Position numbers and translations under genes: made by a program. From contig NZ_SCWB01000012.1 of assembly GCF_004359545.1 (NCBI RefSeq), forward strand, positions 1 through 64,000: a DNA stretch of 64,000 nt. Direction: 5' to 3'. Positions 26,611-35,866 of this stretch are shown here, piece after piece. Below the pieces are notes generated by a model. It did no database searches, was not told the origin of the DNA, and was given only the letters and a program-made list of their open reading frames with translations. Position 1 is the stretch's first letter. Every line of letters starts with the position of its first letter. The DNA comes from Macrococcus lamae (GTDB taxonomy: Bacteria; Bacillota; Bacilli; Staphylococcales; Staphylococcaceae).

Positions 26611-27768
26611 TTACCTATAAACTAATATTCCAATCGCTGTACCAGCTACTACAATAATCCATGGCGCTACTTTGAAATAATGCAGCATAATAAATAATAA
26701 AGCTGCGAATAAGATATCCAGCGGTGATTTGATTGTATGCATCATAATTGGATTAACCCATGCGGCAGCAAGTATGCCGAGAACGCCAGCATTGATTCCT
26801 TTTAATGCTTGGCGTATCAGTGTATTCTTTCTAAGCTGCTCCCAGAACGGCAGACAGCCGAGAACAAGCAGGAAGGCAGGCAGGAAAATCGCAAACATTG
26901 AGAATAATCCCCCTGCCATCCCTTTCATCACTGTCCCTAAATACAATGCAAATGTAAATAACGGACCAGGTACTGCCTGGGCGAATCCGTAGCCAGCGAT
27001 AAAGTCGTCTGCTTTTATCATTCCCGGAACAAATTCACGTTCCAGAAGCGGCAGCACAACATGTCCGCCGCCGAATACAAGGAGACCGGAGCGGTAAAAC
27101 TTATCAAACATCTCGAGCCAGTCATTTTTGATGACTCCAGTCAGAATAGGCAGCAGAAGAAGTATAGCTGCGAGCAAGATCAGGCTGATCAGTCCTGTCG
27201 TCTTAGAAACAGGAACAGTGAAGCTGTCCGTCTGATCGTCTCCTGATGCGTTAAACAGTGCGATTCCGACCAGACCCGAGACAATAATAATAGCAATTTG
27301 AGTGACTGCAGTCGGCAGAAGCAGACTCACTGCAAATGCAGCAACAGCTATAATAACAGCGGCTGTCGTTGTCATACTCGTCTTACCCATACCGATTAAT
27401 GCATGCAATACAACTGCGACCGCGACAAGTTTTAACCCTTGAATCCAGTCAAGTGATATAGAGAATGCATCAACTGCATAGACGATTGCTATAAGCATAA
27501 TAACCGAAGGCAGTGTAAATCCAAGAAAAGCAAGAATTCCACCGAAAATACCGCCACGCGTCATGCCGATCGCCATCCCTACCTGACTGCTGGCCGGTCC
27601 AGGCAGAAACTGACAGAGTGCCACTAAGTCCTGATACATTTTGTCACTGAGCCAATGTCGCCGTTCGACATATTCATTTCTGAAATACCCAAGATGCGCA
27701 GTCGGTCCCCCGAATGATGTTAGTCCAAGCTTCAATGCCACTATAAAGATTTCTAAGAGACGATTCAT
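26611..27768 (-). CDS. chrA: ChrA-type chromate transporter
   Basis: A 385-residue two-domain CHR transporter. Each half begins with the family pattern: LGLTSFGGPTAHLGYFRNEYVERRHWLSD and FLPGPASSQVGMAIG in the first, and FGGGHVVLPLLEREFV and AVPGPLFTFALYLG in the second. ChrA proteins export chromate, and related proteins move sulphate-like anions. About ten to twelve helices. GGAGG stands before the ATG. Single gene, upstream of the NUDIX gene by 28 nt, so read-through is possible. Confidence 0.9.
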   Translation of the reverse strand: MNRLLEIFIVALKLGLTSFGGPTAHLGYFRNEYVERRHWLSDKMYQDLVALCQFLPGPASSQVGMAIGMTRGGIFGGILAFLGFTLPSVIMLIAIVYAVDAFSISLDWIQGLKLVAVAVVLHALIGMGKTSMTTTAAVIIAVAAFAVSLLLPTAVTQIAIIIVSGLVGIALFNASGDDQTDSFTVPVSKTTGLISLILLAAILLLLPILTGVIKNDWLEMFDKFYRSGLLVFGGGHVVLPLLEREFVPGMIKADDFIAGYGFAQAVPGPLFTFALYLGTVMKGMAGGLFSMFAIFLPAFLLVLGCLPFWEQLRKNTLIRQALKGINAGVLGILAAAWVNPIMMHTIKSPLDILFAALLFIMLHYFKVAPWIIVVAGTAIGILVYR

Positions 27769-27834
27769 ACTTTCCTCCTAAAACAATCATTACTATCATC
27801 ATACTATGTTTCAAGAGTCCGCAATATTACAATA

Positions 27835-28251
27835 CTATTGAGATATTGTGTAGTTACGTTTAATTAAAGTATTAATGGCAATAAAGTAGATTATATGAGT
27901 TACTAACCACCCTGTCACCCCTATTATAGTATGGAAAAAGAATGGTCTTACAGCAATCAATGTCAGAAGATAATAAAGACTGCAAGTCAGAAGCAGACAG
28001 ATGATCAGCGTCGGCTTATATAACTGATGATATTTCCGGTAAATGATGCTGAGTGAATAGAAGATAACGATACCAATAATGATATGATAAGCCGTTTCTT
28101 CAAGGAACGATGGTCTTCTTCTGCTATAATCAATGATAAAATCGACGTTCAACAATAATAGCGTTAACTTTGTCCCAAATAATAAATCCCAGAGCACAGT
28201 CATTGCCAGCAAACCAGCAGCACATAGAACAGCGTATATAAGTTGCTTCAT
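27835..28251 (-). CDS. Membrane protein of unknown function, coupled to its upstream neighbour
   Basis: A 138-residue protein with about four helices and an arginine-rich loop (DYSRRRPSF). The start is the ATG at 28251, which overlaps the stop of the preceding gene (ATGA), indicating translational coupling. I do not recognise a family. The pair probably works together. Confidence 0.65.
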   Translation of the reverse strand: MKQLIYAVLCAAGLLAMTVLWDLLFGTKLTLLLLNVDFIIDYSRRRPSFLEETAYHIIIGIVIFYSLSIIYRKYHQLYKPTLIICLLLTCSLYYLLTLIAVRPFFFHTIIGVTGWLVTHIIYFIAINTLIKRNYTISQ

Positions 28252-28436
28252 TTCTTGTTCTTCTTCCATTGATAAGGTTCGGAATGTAAAAGCCATGATA
28301 AGAATGCATAGAAAAATGGTAGAATCGCATATGGCAGTATTGTCCATACATCGCGAGTGTTTTCATTAAAAAAATCCAATAATAATAAACAAATCGCAAG
28401 AAAAATTCCTGGCAGTATATATTTTCTTTTAAACAT
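28248..28436 (-). CDS. Small membrane protein
   Basis: A 62-residue protein with two hydrophobic segments and a basic C-terminus (QWKKNKK). The start at 28436 has AAAGGAT upstream; the in-frame ATG at 28478 has no good site. Its stop overlaps the start of the next membrane protein gene by 4 nt. Unknown family. Confidence 0.6.
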   Translation of the reverse strand: MFKRKYILPGIFLAICLLLLDFFNENTRDVWTILPYAILPFFYAFLSWLLHSEPYQWKKNKK

Positions 28437-28636
28437 AACGTCATCCTTTCTCACATATCGCTCTATCGGAATAGACATGATTCCGTCAAGAAATGCTCAT
28501 CAGATTAAATTTTTTCTTGAAAATATGTGCGAACTTCTACATTATCTTATACAATAAGTAAATGGGTTATAGAAATTAAACGCTTACAATATAAAGTTGC
28601 ATGCAATTTATTATTGATTTCAGAAGGAGGGATGTC

Positions 28637-29149
28637 ATGAAAGACACTGTCTCTATTAAGTCGTATAAATACCCTAAAATTCCTCATATAGAATACGAAG
28701 GAAAACTCCTTGAAGAAACGCCTCACTACTGGCTGGTCTACTGTCCGAAGTTAAATGAACTCAAGCATTTCATCAATAATAAGATTTATATAACAGAGTA
28801 TGCCAGTCTGCACTTCTTCTCTAAATATCACGGTTATACAGTTTCAATCTGTGTTGATGATGAAATGAAACCGATCAGTATGTTCTGTAATATTTCTACG
28901 CCCTGCAGAAGTGAGAGTGATAGTATTACTTATATAGATATTGATATGGATTACGTCAAGACAAGTGAAGGCTTATGGTTTTTAAAAAACCACGAAATGT
29001 ATATGACCAACAGCAAGAAATATCATTATCCGATTCAACTGACAAATTTCGCTGTTGTCTCTTTACAGGAACTGAAAAACAATATCACGAACGGCGTTTT
29101 CCCGTTCGGCGTCAAACAATTTGATACAGTGAAGCACCTTATTGATTAA
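28637..29149 (+). CDS. DUF402-family protein (possible nucleoside di-/triphosphatase)
   Basis: A 170-residue soluble protein. IEYEGKLLEETPHYWLVYCP and the acidic centre TYIDIDMDYVKTSEG are typical of the DUF402/YtgR/Ntdp group, in which acidic residues bind divalent metal and the staphylococcal member hydrolyses nucleoside tri- and diphosphates. The start at 28637 has GAAGGAGGG upstream; the first ATG next to the site runs into a stop. Single gene with a bidirectional terminator. Confidence 0.78.
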   Translation: MKDTVSIKSYKYPKIPHIEYEGKLLEETPHYWLVYCPKLNELKHFINNKIYITEYASLHFFSKYHGYTVSICVDDEMKPISMFCNISTPCRSESDSITYIDIDMDYVKTSEGLWFLKNHEMYMTNSKKYHYPIQLTNFAVVSLQELKNNITNGVFPFGVKQFDTVKHLID

Positions 29150-29165
29150 ATAAGGTGCTTTTTTT
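29132..29165. terminator. Bidirectional terminator
   Basis: AAGCACCTTATT (29132-29143) and AATAAGGTGCTT (29149-29160) pair perfectly, followed by seven T. It overlaps the stop of the DUF402 gene and lies at the end of the convergent CDF gene. Confidence 0.87.
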
Positions 29166-30105
29166 AATGAGAGTGATTGTGTGCTACTTCTTCTTTATGC
29201 GTACATATGATGGATGCATCGTGCTGCGTTGTATTGCTCTCAATCTGCACGGTCACGTGATTGATATTTTGATGTTCCAGTTCATGTGCGATCCGTTCCT
29301 GAATGAATGTACTTTGTTGAATAGTCATCTGCCCATCCACAGTTATATGACAGCTCAGTGCATTCTGTCCGCTCGTAATACTCCAGACATGAAGGTCATG
29401 AAGTCCTTCAACCCCTTCAACCGATTGTATTGTGCTGATGACCTCATTGACATTGACGTTCGCCGGTGTACCTTCCATTAAGATGTGGACAGATTCCTGT
29501 GTCACCCGGTAGCCGCTGACTAGCACTAACACTGCTACAATGACACTCGCAATCGGGTCAGCAATACCAAGGTCAAAGAACATGATCAGCAGTGCAGCAA
29601 TAATCGCTCCAACTGACCCGAGCAAGTCACCTATCACATGCAGGAAGGCTGCTCTGACGTTTAAGTTCTCATGTGTATCACCACGCATCAACAGCCATGC
29701 GACAAGAATATTGATGAGCAGACCGATGCTCGCGATAATGAGCATGCCGCTCGAGGCAACTTCCGGTGGATGCTGGAAGCGGCCGATCGCCTCATAGAAT
29801 ATGTATCCGGCAATAAGTATTAAAGTCACACCGTTAAAGACAGCAGCAAGAATTTCAAATCGTTTGTAGCCGTAAGTCTTCGTATAATTGGCTGACTTTG
29901 CGCCAAATATAAGTGCCAGCAGTCCGACGCCAAGCGATATGGAGTCTGAAAGCATATGTCCCGCGTCTGAGAGCAGCGCAAGACTATTGGTCATCCAACC
30001 GCCAAACGCTTCGATAATCATATAGACAGTAATGACGACAAAACTGAGAAGTAGTACTTTTTTATTTGCTGTATGTGCATGATTATGGTTATGTTCTCCT
30101 GCCAT
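29164..30105 (-). CDS. czcD: CDF-family divalent cation exporter (CzcD-like)
   Basis: A 313-residue cation diffusion facilitator with six helices. His-rich stretches are at both ends (EHNHNHAHT and HNHSH), and the metal-site motifs are LSDAGHMLSDS in helix II and LHVIGDLLGS in helix V. The C-terminal cytoplasmic domain contains LHDLHVWSI. It probably exports Zn2+, Co2+ or Cd2+ by proton antiport. The start at 30105 has AAGGGAG upstream. No ArsR-type zinc repressor gene is adjacent. Confidence 0.9.
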   Translation of the reverse strand: MAGEHNHNHAHTANKKVLLLSFVVITVYMIIEAFGGWMTNSLALLSDAGHMLSDSISLGVGLLALIFGAKSANYTKTYGYKRFEILAAVFNGVTLILIAGYIFYEAIGRFQHPPEVASSGMLIIASIGLLINILVAWLLMRGDTHENLNVRAAFLHVIGDLLGSVGAIIAALLIMFFDLGIADPIASVIVAVLVLVSGYRVTQESVHILMEGTPANVNVNEVISTIQSVEGVEGLHDLHVWSITSGQNALSCHITVDGQMTIQQSTFIQERIAHELEHQNINHVTVQIESNTTQHDASIICTHKEEVAHNHSH

Positions 30106-30141
30106 AGTGTCACTCCCTTTATGTTTATTAAATGCCGGCAA

Positions 30142-30174
30142 AAAAATTAAACCATGAGTATCATCCTCATGGTT
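30142..30174 (-). terminator. Terminator after the 135-residue gene
   Basis: AACCATGAG (30150-30158) and CTCATGGTT (30166-30174) pair, and seven T follow after TAA on the minus strand. Confidence 0.83.
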
Positions 30175-30197
30175 CACTCAACATTTGTTAGCCTATA

Positions 30198-30605
30198 TTA
30201 TTTCAACCAGCCGCGCAGAAATTTTTCTACTTTTGAAGCTTCGTCCACTACATCTTTAATACGGTCGACTTTCTGCTGGTCAGTTACAAAGGCAGAGACA
30301 ATGCCTGTATCGAGAATGGACTTGACTGAATCACTGATTGATTCTTTCGGTTCCTTACCATCAATCATCAACGGTTCATCCACTACTTCATTAATTTCTT
30401 TACTGCCCTTTTTATCAGATTGATTTTTCACAAGAGCTGTTGTTGTTGTCAGAAATACTGTTGCAAGTCCGCTGTATTTTTGTAGCTGGTTCAGTTTCTC
30501 AGTCACTTGATCACGACTTTCAATCTTTCTGACATACTGCATCGCATCTTTAGCAATATAAAAACCTGCTCCAATTCCAAATCCTAATCTCAACCACTTT
30601 TCCAT
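30198..30605 (-). CDS. Unknown protein with N-terminal hydrophobic segment
   Basis: A 135-residue protein. It begins with an amphipathic, glycine-containing segment (LRLGFGIGAGFYIAKDAM), has a second hydrophobic stretch (GLATVFLTTTTALV), then a charged half and a helix ending KVEKFLRGWLK. The glycine-rich opening recalls YtxH-like stress proteins but the match is weak. Single gene with its own terminator. Confidence 0.6.
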   Translation of the reverse strand: MEKWLRLGFGIGAGFYIAKDAMQYVRKIESRDQVTEKLNQLQKYSGLATVFLTTTTALVKNQSDKKGSKEINEVVDEPLMIDGKEPKESISDSVKSILDTGIVSAFVTDQQKVDRIKDVVDEASKVEKFLRGWLK

Positions 30606-30686
30606 GGATTATTCCCTCACTTTTAGATGTATGTATTGTTTATTTAATATTTTATTCTTTACCCAATAAATCGTTTCTTATAAGCA

Positions 30687-31025
30687 TCAGGGCATCATTT
30701 TACATGATTTCGGTGCCAGGTGATGCCGATATTTCGCAATCATTCTGTACACTCCATCCCTTACTATACCTGGAATGAGTCGTCCAGTAGCTGCAAGTTT
30801 CCGGTAGCCAGTTACTGACAGAATTTCAATTATCGCCTGTGACTCAAAATAAATTTTATGATTTTCAACAAACATGATACTATCTGTTCGCTGCACAGGA
30901 AGTTTCTGAAAGAAGTTGGAATACTGATCAGCAAACATCAGCTCTTCATTTCTATCTAATTTAAGCAGCCAGCGGATCCAGTACTGACAGAATCCGCAGT
31001 CTCCGTCATATATCACTACATTCAT
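30687..31025 (-). CDS. DCC-family thiol-disulfide oxidoreductase-like protein
   Basis: A 112-residue protein of the DUF393/YuxK family. The motif YDGDCGFCQYWIRWL puts the CxxC at C10 and C13 in a thioredoxin-like setting. GRLIPGIVRDGVYRMIAKYRHHL in the second half is also typical. Start at 31025 is preferred, since AGGTGAT lies just upstream. Cellular partner unknown. Confidence 0.8.
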   Translation of the reverse strand: MNVVIYDGDCGFCQYWIRWLLKLDRNEELMFADQYSNFFQKLPVQRTDSIMFVENHKIYFESQAIIEILSVTGYRKLAATGRLIPGIVRDGVYRMIAKYRHHLAPKSCKMMP

Positions 31026-31127
31026 TTGGATCACCTCTGTTAATCCATTATCTCATAAGCATGTCATGTTTTAAAATTTTGTGCAGTGGAATGATTATTG
31101 TAGTTACAAACTAAAGGAGCGATAACC

Positions 31128-31562
31128 ATGAAAACTATTTATGAAACGACGGCCATCAATACAGGTGGACGCGACGGCGAAGCCTATACAGAAGACGGCA
31201 ACTTAAAGGTCAAAGTAGATAAGCCGAAAGAAATGGGCGGAACAGCAACAACTGAAACAAATCCTGAGCAGTTATTTGCAGCAGGTTACAGTACATGTTT
31301 CAACAGTGCACTTGAACTCGTATTGAAAGCTGCACATAAAGAGTATGAGTCCAGTCAAGTTAAAGCAACTGTCCGTTTAATCGAAGATCCAGATGATAAA
31401 AACAGCTTTAAACTTGATGTAGATTTAGCAGCTGACATTAAAGGATTGTCTCAGGCAGATGCAGAGAAATTCATTAAGATTGCACATAAACACTGCCCTT
31501 ACTCTAAAGCACTAAATGGCAATGTGAACGTGAACTTATCAGCAACAGGCACACAAGCTTAA
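31128..31562 (+). CDS. ohr: Organic hydroperoxide resistance protein Ohr
   Basis: A 144-residue Ohr/OsmC thiol peroxidase that reduces organic and fatty-acid hydroperoxides. The catalytic cysteines are C57 (AGYSTCFNSAL) and C123 (HKHCPYSKA); R15 in GGRDG and E47 in NPEQLF complete the active site. AAAGGAG precedes the ATG. No ohrR-type MarR gene is next to it. Closed by a strong terminator. Confidence 0.93.
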   Translation: MKTIYETTAINTGGRDGEAYTEDGNLKVKVDKPKEMGGTATTETNPEQLFAAGYSTCFNSALELVLKAAHKEYESSQVKATVRLIEDPDDKNSFKLDVDLAADIKGLSQADAEKFIKIAHKHCPYSKALNGNVNVNLSATGTQA

Positions 31563-31566
31563 AAAC

Positions 31567-31605
31567 AATCCGGCTGGAAAATGACATTCCAGCCGGATTT
31601 TTTAT
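31567..31605 (+). terminator. ohr terminator
   Basis: AATCCGGCTGGAA (31567-31579) and TTCCAGCCGGATT (31587-31599) pair perfectly, followed by T. Confidence 0.88.
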
Positions 31606-31607
31606 TG

Positions 31608-32840
31608 CTATTCTACCCAGTTCCCTTGACGGAACACCGGCACTACTTTGCCGTCTCGAGTGATACCATCGATATCAAGTTCCTTGCTGCCGATCATGAA
31701 GTCAACGTGTGTCAGCGAACTATTCAGACCGACTGCATCGCGTTCTTCAGCAGACATCTCATTCGCTCCAGGCACTGGTCCTGGATAAGCTTGGCCTAAC
31801 GCTACGTGACATGAGGCATTTTCATCGAATAATGTATTAAAGTAAAGAATGCCTGAATTCGAAATCGGTGAATCTACAGGTACTAATGCCGCTTCTCCAA
31901 GTCTTCTTGAGCCTTCATCAGAGTCAAGCAGCTCCTTAAGCACGTCATAACCTTTCTCTGCTTCAAAGTCAGTGACCACACCGTCTTTAAACGTCAATTT
32001 AAAGTTATCGATAATCTGACCGCCGTAGCTAAGAGGCAATGTATTGCTGACGACCCCGTTCACCCGGCGATAATCCGGAGACGTGAAAACCTCTTCCGTC
32101 GGCATGTTAACTTTAACTTCAAGATTTCCGCGGCTTTTGTGACCGCCACCCGCAAACTGTGAACCATCAATCAGACCAATTTCAAGGTCTGTTCCTGGGG
32201 CTGTATACTTCAACCGGTCAAAATTAAAGTCACTTAACCACTTCGCACGTGACTTCAAGAATTTACCATGGGCGTCCCAGGCAGCAACAGGGTCTTCCTG
32301 ATCCACACGTACTGTTTTCAGTATATTTTCCATTAGTTTAGTAACAGCCTCTTCTTCTGATAACTCCGGAAAGACAAGTTTCGCCCATTCTGGACCAGGA
32401 TAGCCGACGATGCACCATGGCTGATCGTGACGCATACGAGAATCACTTAATTCCTTAGCTACTTCGCGACCAGCGCGAGTCAGAGCTGCAATTTTTTCCG
32501 GGTCGGCATCTTTCAGGTTTTCAGGAGATACAGCATGAATAAACAGCATTGATACTTTTTCTTTTAAGTAATAGTCATTTTTTACTTTGATGTGCGGCGG
32601 CAGGTCTTCAATCGTCTCAATGTTCTGGTATTTCATGTGATCCTGCTGTATATTACTATCTGACAATTCCACAATTACTTTCTTCGCACCTAGTTCATAA
32701 CTTGCTGTTGTGAACGCGCGAACTAGTTCAATCGCTCGAATATCAGACAATACTACAATCGTTTCACCGGGTTGCACATTCAGTCCGACTTTTGCTATGA
32801 CTTCAGCATACTTGTTGATTTGCTCTTTAAATTGGTTCAT
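31608..32840 (-). CDS. ampS: M29 aminopeptidase (AmpS/PepS type)
   Basis: A 410-residue metallo-aminopeptidase of family M29. Landmarks are VGLNVQPGETIVV near the N-terminus, FTSPDYRRVNGVV, a metal-site GSRRLGEAALVPVDSPIS with FNTLFDENASCHVALGQAY, and LTHVDFMIGSKELDIDG near the end. These enzymes trim N-terminal residues from peptides in the cytoplasm. Length is normal. It ends convergent with ohr. Confidence 0.9.
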   Translation of the reverse strand: MNQFKEQINKYAEVIAKVGLNVQPGETIVVLSDIRAIELVRAFTTASYELGAKKVIVELSDSNIQQDHMKYQNIETIEDLPPHIKVKNDYYLKEKVSMLFIHAVSPENLKDADPEKIAALTRAGREVAKELSDSRMRHDQPWCIVGYPGPEWAKLVFPELSEEEAVTKLMENILKTVRVDQEDPVAAWDAHGKFLKSRAKWLSDFNFDRLKYTAPGTDLEIGLIDGSQFAGGGHKSRGNLEVKVNMPTEEVFTSPDYRRVNGVVSNTLPLSYGGQIIDNFKLTFKDGVVTDFEAEKGYDVLKELLDSDEGSRRLGEAALVPVDSPISNSGILYFNTLFDENASCHVALGQAYPGPVPGANEMSAEERDAVGLNSSLTHVDFMIGSKELDIDGITRDGKVVPVFRQGNWVE

Positions 32841-32925
32841 CTCATCACCTCATCATTTTGTTAATTTATATTATATCGGAAACCGAATTAATTTGTAAAT
32901 GAATATGCGAGGGTCAGCTGATAGT

Positions 32926-35109
32926 TTACTTGATTTTCATCCGCTGTAATCTTAAAGCATTCAATACGACTGACACTGAACTGAATGCCATGGCCGCTCC
33001 AGCTACCCATGGCGCCAGCAAGCCCAGTGCTGCAATCGGTATACCAATGACGTTATAACCGAATGCCCAGAATAAATTCTGCTTAATATTCCGCATCGTC
33101 TTCCGGCTCATGATCAATGCATCAGCAATACTGTTCAGGTCACCTCGTATCAATGTGATATCCGCTGTTTCCATGGCGACATCCGTCCCTGTACCGATAG
33201 CCATGCCAATATGCGCTGTCGCAAGCGCCGGAGCATCGTTAATTCCATCTCCGACCATGGCCACGGTCTGACCTTCTGCCTGCAGTTTTTTTATGACTTC
33301 AGCTTTATCTCCCGGCAGCACTTCAGCAATAACTCGGTCAATACTGATCTGTCTGCCAATTGCTTGTGCTGTTCTTTCGTTATCACCGGTCAGCATGATC
33401 ACTTCAATGCCGAGTGATTTCAAACGTTGCACGGCTTCTTTTGATGTATCCTTGACGGTATCTGCTACTGCAATGATACCTGCAAACTGCTGATTGACAG
33501 CGATCAGCATAGCTGTCTTGCCGTCTGATTCCAGCATGTTCATCTGACTAAGAGCAGTATCATGTATCTCAACTGATTCCAATAGACGCTTAGTGCCGAT
33601 AAGCACTTGCTGGTTATTAATGATAGCTTTAATACCATACCCGGGCAATGCTTCAAATTGTTCAGGCTGTGTAAGAGTTAGTCCCCTGTCTGCAGCCGCG
33701 TTGACAATTGCTTCAGCAAGCGGATGTTCCGACTGTCTTTCAGCAGAAGCTGCAAGTTTGAGTAGTTCTTCTTCCGGCAATCGTTCGCTGATGATATCAG
33801 TCAGAACCGGCTGACCATGAGTCACAGTTCCGGTCTTATCGATAACAACAGTCGTCACATTACCGGTCTGTTCCAGATATTCCCCGCCCTTGAATAGAAC
33901 ACCTGCTTCAGCAGCACGTCCGGAACCTGCCATGATAGACGTCGGAGTCGCAAGTCCTAGTGCACATGGACAGGCAATGACAAGAACACTGATTGTAATT
34001 TCAAGTGCCTGGGCAAAGTTTCCAGGCTGAACGATGAAATACCACATCAGTCCTGCGAGCAAAGCGATTGCGATGACAATAGGAACAAATACACTTGAAA
34101 TCTTATCAGCAAGACGCTGAATAGGCGCTTTTGAGCCTTGAGCATCCGAAACGACTTTAATAATCTGAGCAAGTGCCGTATCTTTTCCAACTTTTGTAGC
34201 ACGCATTTTAATAAAGCCGTTTTTGTTAATGGTCGCACCGTAAAGCACATCACCCATATGTTTATCAACTGGTAGACTTTCACCCGTCAGCATCGATTCA
34301 TCGACTGCAGCGGATCCTTCTATCATCACACCGTCCACAGGAATCTTCGAGCCTGGTTTTATCAATACAATATCGTCTGTGATGACCTCTTCTAACGGAA
34401 TTGTCATTTCTTCATCGTTACGAATCACAACTGCCGTCTTTGCCTGCATACCCATCAATGTTTTAATAGCACTGGATGATCTACCTTTGGCTCTCGCTTC
34501 TAATAATTTCCCGAGCAATATGAGCGTAATTAATACTGCACTTGTTTCAAAGTACAGATGTGCATGATGAGCAGTCATCATCTGATAGACGCTGTAAAAA
34601 TATGCGGCTGACGTACCGAGCACGACGAGTACATCCATATTTGCGCTGCCATTTTTAAGTGCCTTGTATGCACCTGTATAAAACTGCCAACCTATGATGA
34701 ACTGAACAGGAGTGGCGAGCAGCAGCTGAAACCATGGATTCATGAGAATGGCAGGCATCGGTAAAAATGACGTCAGACTAAAATGCCCGACCATCGTCCA
34801 TAAGAGCGGCAATGATAGGACTACAGCGGCAATGAACTTAATCATTTGTCTGCGTGACTGCTGTTCTCTGATATCTTCAGTCTGCTCGTGATCCACTTCC
34901 TGAAATGCTCCGTAGCCTAATTTTTCAATTCGTTCAATAATCTTCTGAACATCTGTCTGGTCAGGATGATAAGAAACTGTCGCGTGTTCAAGTGCAAGGT
35001 TGACGCTCGCTGTGTCAATTCCGTCCATTTTGTTAAGGACTTTCTCAATTCGACTTGAACAGGCCGCACAGGTCATCCCTGTAATTTCAAGTTCTGTTTT
35101 GTCCATCAT
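32926..35109 (-). CDS. copA: Copper-exporting P1B-type ATPase
   Basis: A 727-residue Cu+-ATPase. It has one N-terminal heavy-metal domain with GMTCAAC (C14, C17), eight membrane helices, TGES at 275-278, the CPC metal site at 380-382, the phosphorylation site DKTGT (D424) and [10 protein letters not shown]. Many staphylococcal CopA proteins carry two N-terminal metal domains; this one has one. AAGGTGAT precedes the start. A CsoR-type operator lies at 35125-35143 directly upstream, so it has its own copper-controlled promoter apart from csoR-copZ. Confidence 0.94.
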   Translation of the reverse strand: MMDKTELEITGMTCAACSSRIEKVLNKMDGIDTASVNLALEHATVSYHPDQTDVQKIIERIEKLGYGAFQEVDHEQTEDIREQQSRRQMIKFIAAVVLSLPLLWTMVGHFSLTSFLPMPAILMNPWFQLLLATPVQFIIGWQFYTGAYKALKNGSANMDVLVVLGTSAAYFYSVYQMMTAHHAHLYFETSAVLITLILLGKLLEARAKGRSSSAIKTLMGMQAKTAVVIRNDEEMTIPLEEVITDDIVLIKPGSKIPVDGVMIEGSAAVDESMLTGESLPVDKHMGDVLYGATINKNGFIKMRATKVGKDTALAQIIKVVSDAQGSKAPIQRLADKISSVFVPIVIAIALLAGLMWYFIVQPGNFAQALEITISVLVIACPCALGLATPTSIMAGSGRAAEAGVLFKGGEYLEQTGNVTTVVIDKTGTVTHGQPVLTDIISERLPEEELLKLAASAERQSEHPLAEAIVNAAADRGLTLTQPEQFEALPGYGIKAIINNQQVLIGTKRLLESVEIHDTALSQMNMLESDGKTAMLIAVNQQFAGIIAVADTVKDTSKEAVQRLKSLGIEVIMLTGDNERTAQAIGRQISIDRVIAEVLPGDKAEVIKKLQAEGQTVAMVGDGINDAPALATAHIGMAIGTGTDVAMETADITLIRGDLNSIADALIMSRKTMRNIKQNLFWAFGYNVIGIPIAALGLLAPWVAGAAMAFSSVSVVLNALRLQRMKIK

Positions 35110-35124
35110 CTAATCATCACCTTT

Positions 35125-35143
35125 TATACCTCATAGGGGTATA
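35125..35143 (-). promoter_or_regulatory. CsoR operator before copA
   Basis: TATACC - 7 bp - GGTATA (TATACCTCATAGGGGTATA), with a G-run, matches known CsoR sites and is nearly the same as the one before csoR. Confidence 0.82.
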
Positions 35144-35154
35144 TTTTATTTAAA

Positions 35155-35178
35155 AAAGAAAGTGCGAGAATGTCGCAC
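35155..35178 (-). terminator. Terminator after copZ
   Basis: GTGCGA (35162-35167) and TCGCAC (35173-35178) pair, with a T-rich run on the minus strand. It separates csoR-copZ from copA. Confidence 0.72.
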
Positions 35179-35185
35179 CTATCTG

Positions 35186-35404
35186 TTATTCATTTGTCGG
35201 AATGACTTCATAACCTTGGTCTTCGATAGCATCTTTAATATCTTCCACCGCTGCTTTTGTATCATCAAATCCTACAGCAACTTCACCACTCTCAAGGTTA
35301 ACTGATACGTCATTGACTCCATCAACAGCACCTACACTTTTTTCTACTGCTTCTTTACAGTGATTACATGTCATGCCTCTTACATTTAATGTTTGATTAG
35401 CCAT
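35186..35404 (-). CDS. copZ: Copper chaperone CopZ
   Basis: A 72-residue heavy-metal-associated domain with the copper site GMTCNHC near the N-terminus. CopZ binds Cu+ in the cytoplasm and delivers it to CopA. It lies 26 nt after csoR on the same strand and is probably co-transcribed with it. Confidence 0.94.
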   Translation of the reverse strand: MANQTLNVRGMTCNHCKEAVEKSVGAVDGVNDVSVNLESGEVAVGFDDTKAAVEDIKDAIEDQGYEVIPTNE

Positions 35405-35430
35405 ATTATTCGCTCCTTCATATATTTTAA

Positions 35431-35733
35431 TTATTTTCTCATGAGTTTCTGCATCGTTACAAGTAATTCGTCCAGCACAACGTCATCGCCGTCATTCAAT
35501 CGGTCAACGACACAGCCTTTCAAATGTCCTTCTAGTAGAATCTTCGCCACACTGTTCAGTGCTGACTGGGTTGCAGATAATTGAGTGATAATATCATCAC
35601 AATAGACATCCTTCTCAATCATCCCTTTAATTCCCCGAATCTGACCTTCCACTCTGTTCAACCGGTTGACCATATCTTTTTTCACATGCTCCGGATGATG
35701 ACTTTTTCTTTCTGTATCACAATGATCTGTCAA
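35431..35733 (-). CDS. csoR: Copper-sensing repressor CsoR
   Basis: A 100-residue all-helical repressor. The Cu+ ligands C45, H70 and C74 (VYCDD and LLEGHLKGC) are all present, as is NRLNRVEGQIRGI of the first helices. Cu+ binding releases CsoR from its operator. The start is taken as TTG at 35733, with AGGAGG 8 nt upstream, giving MTDHCDTERK, like the staphylococcal protein; an ATG six bases further up is too close to the site. Its promoter holds an operator in the spacer, so the gene is autorepressed. Confidence 0.93.
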   Translation of the reverse strand: MTDHCDTERKSHHPEHVKKDMVNRLNRVEGQIRGIKGMIEKDVYCDDIITQLSATQSALNSVAKILLEGHLKGCVVDRLNDGDDVVLDELLVTMQKLMRK

Positions 35734-35758
35734 CTGCATCACCTCCTATTACTTCTTC

Positions 35759-35787
35759 ATAATACCCCCATGAGGTATATTTGTCAA
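35759..35787 (-). promoter_or_regulatory. csoR promoter with CsoR operator in the spacer
   Basis: TTGACA (35782-35787), a 17-bp spacer and TATTAT (35759-35764). The operator ATACC - 7 bp - GGTAT (35762-35778) fills the spacer, so a bound repressor would block polymerase. Confidence 0.87.
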
Positions 35788-35824
35788 ACAGTTAGTTTCC
35801 TTATGAGATGCGAAATTTAATGCG

Positions 35825-35855
35825 AGTTTTGAGCCACAAACTGAAATGTGGCTCA
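35825..35855. repeat. Solo copy of the 41-bp hairpin repeat (family A)
   Basis: TGAGCCACA (35830-35838) and TGTGGCTCA (35847-35855) form a perfect 9-bp stem with loop AACTGAAA. It stands just after the stop of the DUF2812 gene and matches the triplet at 36909-37026. Confidence 0.8.
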
Positions 35856-35866
35856 TATTCTATAAC

